Part shown: one piece after another, positions 19,901-29,470 of the stretch
Numbering within the stretch: position 1 is the stretch's first letter
How the letters are laid out: every line of letters starts with the position of its first letter
From: Prorocentrum cordatum
Taxonomy: Eukaryota; Sar; Dinophyceae; Prorocentrales; Prorocentraceae
Length of the DNA stretch: 64,000 nt
Assembly: GCA_963575745.1 (NCBI GenBank)
Contig: CAUYUJ010001755.1
Coordinates: 30,001 to 94,000 of the forward strand
Direction: 5' to 3'
Program-made: the position numbers and the translations under genes
Notes under the pieces: generated by a model
Told to the model about the DNA's origin: nothing
What the model saw: the letters and a program-made list of their open reading frames with translations, nothing else
Database searches by the model: none

Positions 19901-20745
19901 CCTTCCTACCGCGCGGACGATGACGAGGTCGGGATCACGACCCGCCCCAATGCAGACTGCTCGTCGGCACTGCGCTGTTCCTACACTCAGCCTCCTTCCT
20001 GCTGCGCTGTTGCACAGGCACGGTGGCGGGGTTTGCCGCAGGCAGCTGGAGACATGCGTAGACACACACACACACCAAGTTTCCCATATGCTTGCGTCTG
20101 TTCTGGATTTCCGACTTGCCGTCCACTTCTCAGATGTCCCAGCGAACCGACGCTTATGTGTGTCTGTGCTTATTTTGGTTGTTCCCTCCATGGAGGAACA
20201 CGCTCGAGGATCCGCGATCCTCCACTGTGTGCTCGCCCTTCCTCTGCATCCGACGGGCTGCCGCCTGCCCCCGAAGGGGGGGGGTGGGACGCTCCTCGTC
20301 GCCTGCGGCGGCGCCCCCCCCGCAGCTCTGAGCGGCACGCCCCCGGCTGGGCGCTCCGGGGGTGGTCCGGACGGTCGACTCTTGAGACGAGGGGCAATGG
20401 GGGGCGAGGGAGGTGAGGAGAACGAGGAGGAGGGGTGGAGCAGGGGGTTGGGGGAGGGCGAAGAGGAGGATGAGGAAGAGGAGAAGGATCAGGGGGGCTG
20501 TCAGGGGGGGGGGGGGCGACTCCTGAGATGAGGAGGGAGGAGGGGGGGGAGTAAATTAGGAAGAACATCGAGGGAAGGCTCTCTTGACGAAAGCAGCGCA
20601 CGCCACATGGTAAGGGGTACGGTCAACCAGCAGAAGAAGAATGCGCGTAAGGATGCAAGGGCCTTGGAGGGCCACCGTAGCGTTTCTCGCACGAGGTTTG
20701 CCAGCGAGCGTCGCGAAGGATGGGCCGAAGGGGCAAGGATGCAAG

Positions 20746-20932
20746 GGTACCCCAGATTTCGTAGTAAAGGGAGGTGGGTCTCATTTCGGGGGGGGGTCTC
20801 TTCCAGGCTATCTTGGAGGGCCTGGGGGGTCTGGGGACGATGTTTTGGAGGGCTCTCCCACGGGGGAGGTCTGAAATGGCTTGTCTTGGAGGGTCCAGAC
20901 CCCCTCCTTTTTATTACGAACTCTGGGGTACC
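20746..20932. mobile_element. MITE-like element, family C copy 2
   Basis: Left end GGTACCCCAGATTTCGTAGT then AAAGGGAGG. The right end in complement reads GGTACCCCAGAGTTCGTAAT then AAAAAGGAGG: about 28 bases with few differences. The interior GGTCTCTTCCAGGCTATCTT, CTGGGGACGATGTTTTGGAG and CCCACGGGGGAGGTCTGAAA is close to copy 3. The outer GGTACC ends are self-complementary, so the boundary and any target duplication overlap. Confidence 0.85.
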
Positions 20933-21032
20933 TTTGGGAATGTTGCCCATCCTTACTATGCGGGTTGACTGTTGGGCGGGGGGGAGGGGAGCGAGGGCGA
21001 GGTCGGAGAGAGGGACGATGATGATACACCCT

Positions 21033-21184
21033 GCGAAATGCTTAAGACATCATGGGTTCAGAAATTCATAGTCTCAGAACTTGAATACAAACCCACCATT
21101 TCTATGAACATCTTAAGATTTACATTGAAACGTTAAGAATAATCGAGACTCTGGCCGAAAACTTAAGTTTTCTTAAGCATCGCC
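21033..21184. mobile_element. AT-rich TIR-like element
   Basis: An island much richer in A and T than its flanks. Left end GCGAAATGCTTAAGACA; right end in complement GGCGATGCTTAAGAAAA. The word CTTAAG appears four times (ends and interior). Single copy in the window, no coding capacity. It could be a MITE or simply a palindromic AT-rich spacer. Confidence 0.45.
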
Positions 21185-21439
21185 TAAGGTGTGCGCAGGA
21201 TGAGTACCTCTTATCCTTTGAGAGGGGCCCGAGTAAGGATGGCCGAACACGTCAGGGACAGGGAGGTGCTTTGCAAGTGTATCACAAGAGACCACCACTA
21301 CGTCCAGGGACATCCGAAACAACTTGGGACCCGAACCAGGTCACAAATTGATGGCGGTATCACGGATACGGATGATGACTCATGAAAAGATGTTCCTTCT
21401 GATCCCTCGGCTCACATCCCCCGTCAACACTCGACAGGT

Positions 21440-21570
21440 TCGCCTTGGTGACGACGGCGGTGTGGCTCCGGACGCCGTGTGCATCGCTCAACCTGGAACG
21501 ATCGCGGCCTGCCGACAGCGCAGGTCGCCCACACTCGGACGAGGCCAGACCACTCGCGGCGTCCAACCCT
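21440..21570 (+). repeat. Dispersed repeat W, copy 2 (weak)
   Basis: Contains GGACGCCGTGTGCATCGCTC, AACCTGGAACGATCG and CTCGCGGCGTCCAACC, which line up with words in copies 1 and 3. It is the most diverged of the three. Confidence 0.35.
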
Positions 21571-21736
21571 GCAACGCCCGCGCGGGGGAGGAGCGAGGCC
21601 CCGCGCTCCCAGAAGTGGAGCTTCGATGCCCCATGGAGAACCTCTGAGAAACCCGAGGCAAGCTGTAAGAACAAGCAAGGAGCACCGAGCCCCTCCCCAA
21701 CGAAAGGGGCTCCTTCTTCGGCGCCCCGACTGTGCT

Positions 21737-21875
21737 GACCCGGCTCAATTCCGCACCCGGGTCCAGTCAGGCCCTGCAGGATCCCGCAGGATCCTGCGCC
21801 CAAGCCCGGGCCAAGGCACCCCTGGCCCTGCAGGATCCTGGAAGATCAGGCGCTCTGGCTGACGTCTCTTGAGCC
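21737..21875 (+). repeat. Dispersed repeat A, copy 3
   Basis: CTGACCCGGCTCAATTCCGC, CCCTGCAGGATCCCGCAGG, ATCCTGCGCCCAAGCCCGGG, GATCAGGCGCTCTGGCTGA. It is followed 31 bases later by R1 and then by another A copy. Confidence 0.8.
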
Positions 21876-21906
21876 CCGGCCGAGCGGCTTTCTGGGGGCC
21901 CTGAGT

Positions 21907-22060
21907 GTTGAGACGCAGCCAGGACGAAGATAACATCGGACCAGGATAAATCAGGAATCTCCGAGATCCGGCGGTTATGGAGGATGCATCGGGCGCCGCG
22001 GCGTTCTCAAAGCGTTCGGGAACGCTCTGAGAGCGTTCCGGACCGTTCTGGAACGTACTT
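21907..22060 (+). repeat. Dispersed repeat R1, copy 2
   Basis: GCAGCCAGGACGAAGATAAC, ATCCGGCGGTTATGGAGGAT, GCATCGGGCGCCGCGGCG, TCTGAGAGCGTTCCGGACCG. Uninterrupted, so it shows what copy 1 has between its halves. Confidence 0.75.
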
Positions 22061-22097
22061 CTCCGAATCCCAGATCCGAACGATGGTCAGGGACGCA

Positions 22098-22252
22098 CTG
22101 ACCCGGGTCAGTGCAAGCCCGGGTCAATCAAGCCTTGCAGAATCATCCAGAATCCTGCACATTGTGCATGCGAGCCCGGGTCAATGCAACACTGGCGATG
22201 CAAGATCCTGCAAAACTGGGCGGTCTGGCTGACTCCCGTTTGCATTGGCCCC
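22098..22252 (+). repeat. Dispersed repeat A, copy 4
   Basis: CTGACCCGGGTCAGTGCAAG, GCCCGGGTCAATCAAGCCTT, GCGAGCCCGGGTCAATGC, GATGCAAGATCCTGC, GTCTGGCTGACTCCCGTTTG. A tail fragment, CCCGTTTGCACTGACCCCC, occurs again at about 22490-22510. Confidence 0.8.
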
Positions 22253-23184
22253 CGCCTCTTACTGCACGATTTAGCATGGAGGAAAATGGTCCTGAGGGAC
22301 ACGGTTCCTGAACCCTGGGGCCTTCCCCCAGAACCAGCTCTTCATCCTGAGTCGTTTTCTGACAATCGCGGGGTCCGTAGGGGGCCTCGGAAAGCCCTCA
22401 ACGGCGAAAAACTTCAGGACTCGTTTTCCTCAAGACTCTTTTCTCCCATGGCGACCGATCCTTCTGCTAGTTGGAAAACCCGTCGAACAGCCCGTTTGCA
22501 CTGACCCCCCGACCCAGACACTCGGTTTCTCCAACCCCACCAACTCTCCAGGCGTAGGAGATCTGGAGCGCTTCCTCTGCCAACCTCCTTCTCCCCCTTC
22601 TGGGAAGGATTTATCACTGCTTTCTATTAATATACACCCCCTCCCACAGGCGACCGGCAACCAACCAGAAACAGCGCCGACCCGATGTATGATTCTCACC
22701 CCCCAGCCGTCCCCGTCAAAGGACAAAACAAAACACACACACTGCCTCCAAATTCGGAGCCTGCGCGGCAACCCCGATGCGGGACCCCCCCAACAGCCCT
22801 GTAAAAACCGATACGAAGTACGCTTTGGGGCAAAGTCTCGAGTCATGCTCGTGAGGCCCGCGGGCAGTTTGTCAGTTTTTTGACAGGGGCGGCGGGGGTG
22901 TCAGCATACTGCGTGCTGTGCGCAGGGCCACCACCCCTGTCCAGAAGCAAAACAGTTAGATGCACCTGGCGGCTAAATCTGGATCGTGCGCGGCCACCCG
23001 TGATCATTGTCGAGTATTTTGTTTACAGATTCCGTGGGGGTGGTGGCGCATGGCCTTCTGTGTGAACGCCCACCGGACACCATGACGTACACTGGTTTTC
23101 GACAAGGAATGTGGGGGCCGACATGTTCCCCCAGTCACGTGCACAGGCACAAAGGACACTCCCTGCACGTGCCCCGAACGTGGT
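22253..23184. other. No gene seen
   Basis: Unique sequence apart from the A tail fragment near 22490. Open frames up to about 138 codons on the minus strand (22846-22430) have no recognisable features. Confidence 0.45.
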
Positions 23185-23335
23185 GGCGCGGCTGGAGTAT
23201 GCGGCACACCTGGCGCACGTGGAGCACGTAACGTATCTGGCGCACCAGGAGTGCCTGGCACGCTCGGGCCCCAGGGGATCCTGGCGCGCGTGGCGCGCCT
23301 GGCACCCGTGGCGCACCTCGTCCCAGCGTCGCGCA
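23185..23335 (+). repeat. Degenerate GGCGCACCT repeat
   Basis: Nine-base words such as TGGCGCACG, TGGCGCACC, TGGCACGCT and TGGCGCGCC recur through the stretch. Confidence 0.7.
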
Positions 23336-23529
23336 CATGGGTTCGGCTTTGATTCCCAGTAACTGTCCATCCAAAGACGGCCGCTGAACCTGCTCAGGCT
23401 CGAGTGTTACTTCTGTGTTGCGAGGGCGGGTGGGAGTGAGCCAGACGGCTTGCATCTAGGATGCTGTCTTGACCCCTCCCCCGTACCCCCTCCCCAGGAC
23501 TTGGAGGGGGGGGGGGTTCGCGAGGGGTT

Positions 23530-24145
23530 AGAGCGTCCAAGATGACCCAAGACGGCTACAAGAGCGCCTCAGAGAGCCCAAGATGACCTCCAAGATGGCT
23601 CAAGATAGTCCAAGATGCCTCAAGATGGATCCCAAGACGCTCCAGAAGGCCCGAATCACGCTCCAAGACGGCTCCAGGTGGCCACGGAGCCCCCCCATGG
23701 CCGCCAAGAGGCAAACATCAATCCCGGACCTGGGGAACAAGTTTTGTGTCTTCTTGCCCCCCCGTCCCCGATGGCTCCAAGATGACCTAAGAGGGCTCCA
23801 AGACGGCCCCACCCCAAGAGCACCCGGGAGCGCTCCAATAGCGCCCCAAGAAGCGATCCCGGGGGCTCCCGAGGGGGTGCCCAAATTGACGCTCCCCTCT
23901 TGTTTGAGTAATGTCTTCCAAGATGGTTACACGAGCGCCCCTAAAGCTCCCAAGAGCGCCCAAGGGGGGACCCAAGAGGCGCCCAGACGGCCCCAAGAGG
24001 CGCCCAAGGGGCCTCCAACAGGCTCCCAAGAGACCCCCAAGAGGCCTCAAGAGGATCCCGGAAGCACCCAAGACGCTAAAAACTGCCCTGGGCTCGTCAA
24101 GATGCCCCCCAGACGCCCGAAAGGCCTTCAGGAGCTTTCCAAGAG
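23530..24145 (+). repeat. CCAAGA-type degenerate repeat
   Basis: CCAAGATGACCCAAGACGGC-like words throughout, with the long frame 23583-24332 being a product of the repeat. Confidence 0.85.
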
Positions 24146-24149
24146 TCAT

Positions 24150-24322
24150 TTACTCCTCCTCCTCCTCCTCCTCCTCCTCCTCCTCCTCCTCCTCCCTCCT
24201 CCTCCTCCTCCTCCCTCCTCCTCCTCCTCCTCCTACTTCTCCCCCTCCTCCTCCTCCTCCTCCTCCTCCTCCTCCTCCTCCTCCTCCTCCTCCTCCTCCT
24301 CCTCTTCCTTCTCCTCCATCTC
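24150..24322. repeat. (CCT)n microsatellite
   Basis: CCT blocks with single-base slips that change frame. The stretch 24323-24815 is unique with no gene recognised. Confidence 0.96.
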
Positions 24323-24824
24323 CCTCGAATGATAACGGCTGTCCCCCTCTTTGCTCCTACCCTTCCCTCACCGCCTCAACTCGACTGGGCGTCGGTTTTG
24401 GATTGACTGATGGGGATAAGCGAAGCGTCAAGAATTGGTTCGATGCGTGGGCCCCGAGGGTCTGGACCACTTCCCCAGGGACCGTTGTCTCGAGCTGCGC
24501 CGTTTTGGGACGGCCCCAGGGCCCAACGAGGGCCTCTGGTGGCCGAAAACATCGGAAAAAAACGCCCGCCCTACTCTTTTGGCCGGGGCGCCGGACCCCC
24601 TGGGTCTCTCAGGGCCCGATCCTTCTGCTGGCCAGACAGCCCGTCGAAGAGCGACATCGCGTCTAGGAGCGCCCGGTTCTCGGCGTACTGCCGCTGGGCG
24701 TTGTCCTCCCCCCGCCGGGCGGGCGAGCGGCGGGGGGCGGCGGGCGCGGAGGCCACCTGGGAACCCCGCGTGAGGTGGGGGGGCAAGTCCTGGGAGATCT
24801 TCGCCAGCGAGTGCAATGGAGGAC

Positions 24825-25000
24825 AGCCCACAGGAAACCTTCCACAACAAAAAAAAAAACACCGGAGGCCCCAGGACGCCCAATGACTTTTGGTGCGGGA
24901 GCGTCCCGTTTTCCACAGCAGAGCCATCGAAACCCAAGAAGCTCAGGGCACCCTGGAGGCGAGCAGGGTGTTTCTTGGCCTGGGTTTCCACTGTAATGAC
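24825..25000 (+). repeat. Dispersed repeat B, copy 5
   Basis: CCACAGGAAACCTTCCACAA, an A10 run, CCCAGGACGCCCAATGAC, TTTTGGTGCGGGAGCGTCCC, CCATCGAAACCCAAGAAGC, GTGTTTCTTGGCCTGGG. Well aligned with copy 2. Confidence 0.75.
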
Positions 25001-25041
25001 GGCGCGCACGCGCGGGTAGGGGGGAGGGGGGAAAGCTTCTT

Positions 25042-25205
25042 TGAAGGGGCCCTGGGACACACAACTAGATTAGATACACACAAATCCAATGCTTCCCTAT
25101 CTTTCCCCATATTTTCGGGGGGCTTCTGCCTTCCCCCCCGCTTCCCCCATTCTCCCACCATTCTTCGGAGGCATCCACGATGCATTGTGCCTGTGTGTGT
25201 CTTTT
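25042..25205 (+). repeat. Dispersed repeat V, copy 2
   Basis: TTGAAGGGGCCCTGGGACAC, GATACACACAAATCCAATGC, a CCCATTCTCCCACC core, then ATCCACGATGCATTGTGCC. See 2052-2215. Confidence 0.6.
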
Positions 25206-25243
25206 TCCCCTCCTGATTTCTTGGACGGAGGCTGCTGCCCAAG

Positions 25244-25450
25244 AGTTGAACAGGGACCGACCGTCCCGGCATTCCTATAGTCCTACCACGAAATGTTCTT
25301 AGAACCCCAAAAATGTTCTACTAATTACAAAACCAATGTTCTTAGAACATCAACCCGCTGTGATAAAACAAGACAGACTCCGCCAGAACGGTTCTGAGAA
25401 CTTTTCGTGGAAACCACAAGAGGTTCTTAGAGCATTGCTTGGTAGGGCTA
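25244..25450 (+). repeat. Dispersed repeat E, copy 2
   Basis: AACAGGGACCGACCGTCCCG, TTCCTATAGTCCTACCACG, then four versions of the 11-base palindrome GTTCTTAGAAC (25292, 25341, and looser ones at 25393 and 25423), CAAGACAGACTCCGCCAGAA, TTTTCGTGGAAACCACAAG. It starts 39 bases after V copy 2. Confidence 0.75.
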
Positions 25451-25595
25451 TAGGCGAGCCAGGACGCGTCGCCACTGCTTGAAAGCGGCGCCCGCGGGCG
25501 GAGGGCTTCCTGGGAGGCCCCCGCCTGGGCGCTGCCCGGCACTGCGCCCGGCGTGCCCCCGGGCTCTCCCAGGGAGGAGCCCCGCGGCCTCCGGA

Positions 25596-25621
25596 GCGTC
25601 GTCGTCGTCGTCGTCGTCGAC
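25596..25621 (+). repeat. (GTC)n microsatellite
   Basis: Eight GTC triplets. Confidence 0.9.
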
Positions 25622-25775
25622 CTGCATGGGTTCCAGCTCGTTTTGGGGCCGCTCATGGAGTCGGAATCGTATGCGGACAGATCTCTTCTGGGGGTTGCCA
25701 GGGGGGAGCCCCCGCGAGACCCGCAAGGCCCAGGGGTTGCATGCTGCTCCGGTCGTAGAGAAGGGCTACGTTTGG

Positions 25776-25926
25776 GTCGGGCCTGCCCCCCTACAGGGGG
25801 ATTTTGGACGACAGAAAAAATCTAAAAAAAAACTCGGAGGATGCCCCAAAATACTCAAAAAATAGTGCCCGGAGTATTTTTCTTTACTATTTTTGAATAT
25901 TCCTCCTATAGAGGGACAGGCCCGAC
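25776..25926. mobile_element. TIR element, family U copy 1
   Basis: Left end GTCGGGCCTGCCCCCCTACA then GGGGGATTTT. Right end in complement GTCGGGCCTGTCCCTCTATA then GGAGGAATATTC. The A/T-rich interior (AAAAAATCTAAAAAAAAA and the complementary TATTTTTCTTTACTATTTTT) nearly pairs with itself. Copy 2 is at 36166-36303. About 150 bp, no coding: MITE-like. Confidence 0.75.
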
Positions 25927-26004
25927 TTCAGGCTACGTCCCAGCAGCAGCAGCAGCCTCGAGCACCCAAGAGAGTACCGACGCCTCGTCGAGCGAGCATC
26001 GCCA

Positions 26005-26108
26005 CCCAGGGCCCGGCACGTGGAAGCCTTCCACGCTCGGTACTTTTTCCTGGTGCTCGACACTCTCCCTGGTGATCAGGGTTCAAGCAGGTTGGAACAT
26101 CAGAACCC
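26005..26108 (+). repeat. Dispersed repeat D, copy 2 (right half)
   Basis: CCCAGGGCCCGGCACGTGGA, TTCCTGGTGCTCGACACTC and CAAGCAGGTTGGAACATCAG. A short CAG run lies upstream at about 25940. Confidence 0.5.
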
Positions 26109-26278
26109 AGGGGCCAACAACATCGAGCGAAGAGCTGGGCACCTTGGGCCCGGGGCAGGCACCTTCTGCAACCCCCGACCCTGTGGTGTCAGGAGGCAGC
26201 TGCTGGGAGGTCGTCGTCAGCGAACATTGGCGGCGCGCACAAGGGGGTCACTTCGAGGTTCGAGGTTCGGGGCTCGCT

Positions 26279-26376
26279 TGTTTAGAGATGCTTGATCCTC
26301 CGGGAGCGCCGTCGTTGCCACGGCCGGATCCGCCTCGAGATTCTCGGCCGAATGCACCCCAGGAGAGGTCCAGGGT
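26279..26376 (-). repeat. Dispersed repeat T, copy 2
   Basis: In complement: CTGGACCTCTCCTGGGGTGC, ATTCGGCCGAGAATCTCGAG, GGATCCGGCCGTGGCAACGA. About three quarters of positions agree with 17640-17762. Confidence 0.5.
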
Positions 26377-26399
26377 CCGCCCTTTGACCCCCAAAGGCA

Positions 26400-27240
26400 G
26401 GCGGAACGCTAGTTGGCCGCGCGCACAAGCGGGCAGGGGAAGCTGTTTCTTAGAAGGCGCCGACCCTACACATCCACAGAGAAAAGGCGCGCCTTCGAAG
26501 AAGCAAGGGTGTTTCTAAAAAGCATTCCCCCCTCCCCCCCCTGCGCGCGTGACGAAGGCAACTCCTGGGAAACTTTCGTCAATGTTGAAGGTTATGAGAC
26601 CGGATGACGCGCGAGAAAGCCAGATGAAACGGGAGTTACCCGGCCTTGGCCATCTCTCGACCAGGGATGTACCCTCGCCGATTCAGAATTCAATTTCCCA
26701 GGAGATACATCATAATATAGGGGTTCTCTTGGGAAGAGGACCTCGGATAGAGGAGGAGGCTCGCGCGCTCGCTCAACGTCGGCATGGGAATAATCCGCGC
26801 TCGTCTGAGGAGGAGGCGAGAGAACGATCTCAGCGTCTGTCCACGGGGCCGCTGTCAGTTATCGCTGGGCCACTTGGGGGCCTAGCGGGGATGCGTCGGC
26901 CTATGTCCCCCATACACTCACCCTGATGATGGAGCCACGGCCACAATCCAATTGCAGATTGAAGCGGCTCGCGGCTCACGGGGCCACTCGCAGGTGCTTC
27001 CTGCGCCGGGCTTTTGCAGTTATCCATGTGGATCATGCATCGCTGGGCAACGGCCAATGCGGGGCGAGTGAGAGCTGAGGGAGGAGGAGGAGGACCTCCT
27101 CCCCTCCCTGCCGGGGCCCAGGTTCGCGACGGCAGGATGCGGTGTGAGAGAACCGCCTGCACGCCGGCGCAGCTACACCATGGCGGCGCTTTCCGCCCCC
27201 GCGCAGCGGCCCTGCTCGCCCGCGGCGCGCCTGCCACTCT
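26400..27240. other. No gene seen
   Basis: Unique sequence; minus frames to about 300 codons (27738-26830) run across it and the R element, which argues against them being one protein. Confidence 0.45.
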
Positions 27241-27243
27241 TCC

Positions 27244-27401
27244 TAGGGCTCCCAACTTCGCGCTTCGCGCTCCGCGAAGCGCGAATAACTTCGCGCTCTC
27301 GCACCGCCCCCCCCAAAGGGAGAAAAGGAGGACGAGGAGGACGGGGAGAAGGAACGAGGACTGCGAAGCGCGAATCACTTCGCGCCCTCGTGGGAGCCCC
27401 T
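27244..27401. mobile_element. Palindromic element, family R copy 2
   Basis: AGGGCTCCCAACTTCGCGCT, CGCGAAGCGCGAATAACTTC, a purine core AGGAGGACGAGG, then GCGAAGCGCGAATCACTTCG and CGCCCTCGTGGGAGCCCC. The right end is the inverted complement of the left (GGGGCTCCCA). Near-identical in order to copy 1. Confidence 0.7.
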
Positions 27402-27710
27402 GTCCTCCCACTCTGCCTCGGTGAGGGGGCTGTGACCCCCACAGGAAGGATCGTCGACGTGGGCCTTCGGCGCCCTCCCCACGCGCAAGTTCGCAAAGGG
27501 CCACTGCTGCCCTGGGCGGCCAGGGCCGTCGCCGCGGAGGCCTGCAGGGCGGCGCTGGGCGTGCTGGCCGCATCGCTGGCACCAGACCCACGTCGACGTC
27601 TTCCAGAGCCGGCGGCCGTTGGAGACAGCGCCCGCCGTTGTGAATACCGTGGGGTGGTTGGCGCCGACGTGCCCTCTGCAGCATGCGTCCTGCAACTCCT
27701 GCAGCGGCAC
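27375..27710 (-). pseudogene. Cys-x2-Cys domain fragment
   Basis: The minus frame holds VFTTAGAVSNG, then WVWCQRCGQHAQRRPAGLRG and GRPGQQWPFANLRVGRAPK. The C-x2-C pair followed by a GRPG-x8-LRxGRxP tail resembles zinc-finger-like modules that I associate with dinoflagellate mobile-element proteins; that link is from memory and unchecked. No complete protein surrounds it, and the lower end runs into the R element. It could instead be an exon of an unknown host gene. Confidence 0.35.
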
Positions 27711-27797
27711 GCGGCGGTGGCACCTCGCGCACTCTCACCAGCCACCGGGCCGACGCTGAAAATCGTGGGCCTGAGCTAGGTCGGGCACGAGCAGGAT

Positions 27798-28031
27798 CTA
27801 GGGCCAGGCGCCCTGGCGAGCGTTCGGCAACTCCTCCTGGACATCAGGCCACCGGGAGAGCTCGTCCAAGACCAATGTGAACTCCGTCTGGAAGTTCAGC
27901 AAACCGTGGATCTTCTCCGTTGCTGCCTTGCAGGCCTCGCCGACATACTGAAGCATGACGGTAGTGTCGCATTCAGCGCCGCGGCCCGCGCGCTCGTGCT
28001 CCGCCTGGAGGCCTGGGCGGTGCGCCGCCGT
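27798..28031 (-). CDS. Possible exon, unknown protein
   Basis: A 77-codon open stretch bounded by TGA upstream and TAG downstream, with no initiating ATG at its start (the only internal Met is in TVMLQYVGEACKAATEK). It reads as an ordinary soluble protein: KIHGLLNFQTEFTLVLDELS and RWPDVQEELPNARQG. Composition is free of the repeats that make other frames here. It could be a spliced exon, with a GC- or GT-type donor near its lower end, or a fragment of the same remnant as 27375-27710. No family recognised. Confidence 0.3.
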   Translation of the reverse strand, partial: TAAHRPGLQAEHERAGRGAECDTTVMLQYVGEACKAATEKIHGLLNFQTEFTLVLDELSRWPDVQEELPNARQGAWP

Positions 28032-28480
28032 TCACAGTCCGGCGACTCAATGCCCACCGTTAGAATTGCTACGATACATAAATGTAATGAACCAAATCGA
28101 CTTCAATAAAGCAGATATTGCAATACTACAGATGTTGCCGCGGATAGGCAAAGTAACAGCAAATAAAATTGGAGTGATAGGCCTCCACTTTGCGGAACTG
28201 TACGCAGTTGGGGCCCGGGGCACAGCCCGATGTCCCGCAGCCTTGCCCATACCTGTCTCCACAGGTCTGCGTTCGGGCGGCGTGAGGCGGTGCACCACCG
28301 CTCACCGCGGTCACTCCATCAAGGACATACTGCCTGTCACCAAGCAGGATCAGCAGCGGGAGGGCATGCGCCAGGGCGCGCCCGATGGCCTGCAGTCCTG
28401 CGCGATCGGTGTTCTGGTGCAAGGGCAGGCTCTGAGACAGCGGACCACACATGGCCACTTGAACGACGGCTCTGGACGTC

Positions 28481-28673
28481 CGAACTGGGTATCGAAAAAA
28501 TTGGCACAATGCCCAACAACAAGTGTTTTCCAAAACCAACAGCGGCCGCTGTTGGGCAGGCGGCCTTCTGTTTCAAATGGGCACAGGCCGCGGCGGCGTG
28601 GACAGCGAGTCCTGTTCAAAATGAACAGGAACTGCTGTTGGGGATTGTACCCGTTCTTTCCGTACCCATTTCG
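28481..28673. mobile_element. Short TIR element, family F copy 2
   Basis: Left: GAACTGGGTATCGAAAAAAT then TGGCACAATGCCCAACAACA. Right, in complement: CGAAATGGGTACGGAAAGAA then CGGGTACAATCCCCAACAGC. So the inverted ends reach about 40 bases, longer than visible in copy 1. The centre carries TGTTCAAAATGAACA, itself palindromic. Confidence 0.7.
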
Positions 28674-28863
28674 TTCGTGCGAAACGGCGCCCTCGGAATC
28701 CATCATTGCGGCTGCCCAGCCCCCCGGCCGAACCACTTCCGGTGCCTCTTCCAGCTGCCATCGGTGCCGACGTCCCCGGGGGAGCTCGTCGAGGACCTGG
28801 GCCTCGAAGGGGCGGGACGAGGGCGCCGTAGGGAAACGAAAAACGAGATGAACATAACAACTC

Positions 28864-29470
28864 GGAGGCCCATGCGGACTCCTCGGATCGGCGCTGGAAC
28901 CCCCCTGGCGGCGCCTCTGGCGCCGCCCCTGGCGCGCTCCGCGCGCCAGGAAGGGGGGTCGAGCGCCGAGCGTGCGGGCAGCCTCGCGCCCGCCAGCTGC
29001 GCAGAGCCGGCACCGCGGCAGCATCGCGGCTCCCGCCTGCCAGGCCCTGCTCTACGCCCACGCCCGGGCAGGGACGGTCCGGGCGGCAGCAGACGCACCC
29101 GCGCAGCAACGGCGCTGCCAGCGACGGAACCACATCTGGATGGGCGTCAGCGAAAAGGGCGGGAGCAAGCGCCTCACGACCACTGTCCTCGGGGATCCAG
29201 GCCTCCCACTGCTGCAGCTCCGCGTCGCGCTCCACCATGGCCGATGGTGACGGCCACGTCCACCCCAGGCGACGAGCAGCCAGCACGCATGAGGAGGCTG
29301 GCCTCATCTGCGCTGACCTCTCCTCCTTCTTCATCCCTCTCCTTTGTCTCCTTTGGGAGGGGCACAGGCACAACCTCTCGAAGGTCTGCGCGGCTTTCTT
29401 GTTTCGACGCGGCGCCGGAGGCAACGCCACGCGGGTCCAACGCCGATCCAAGACATCTGCGCGGACCTCC
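28864..29470. mobile_element. TIR element, family Z long copy
   Basis: Left end GGAGGCCCATGCGGACTCCT then CGGATCGGCGCTGGAACC. Right end in complement GGAGGTCCGCGCAGATGTCT then TGGATCGGCGTTGGACCC. About three quarters of 62 bases agree between the two ends. The left end continues through GGCGCGCTCCGCGCGCCAGG as in the short copy at 9096, then about 480 bases are extra. No transposase was recognised in the interior. Either a longer non-autonomous element or a short one carrying an insertion. Confidence 0.6.
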
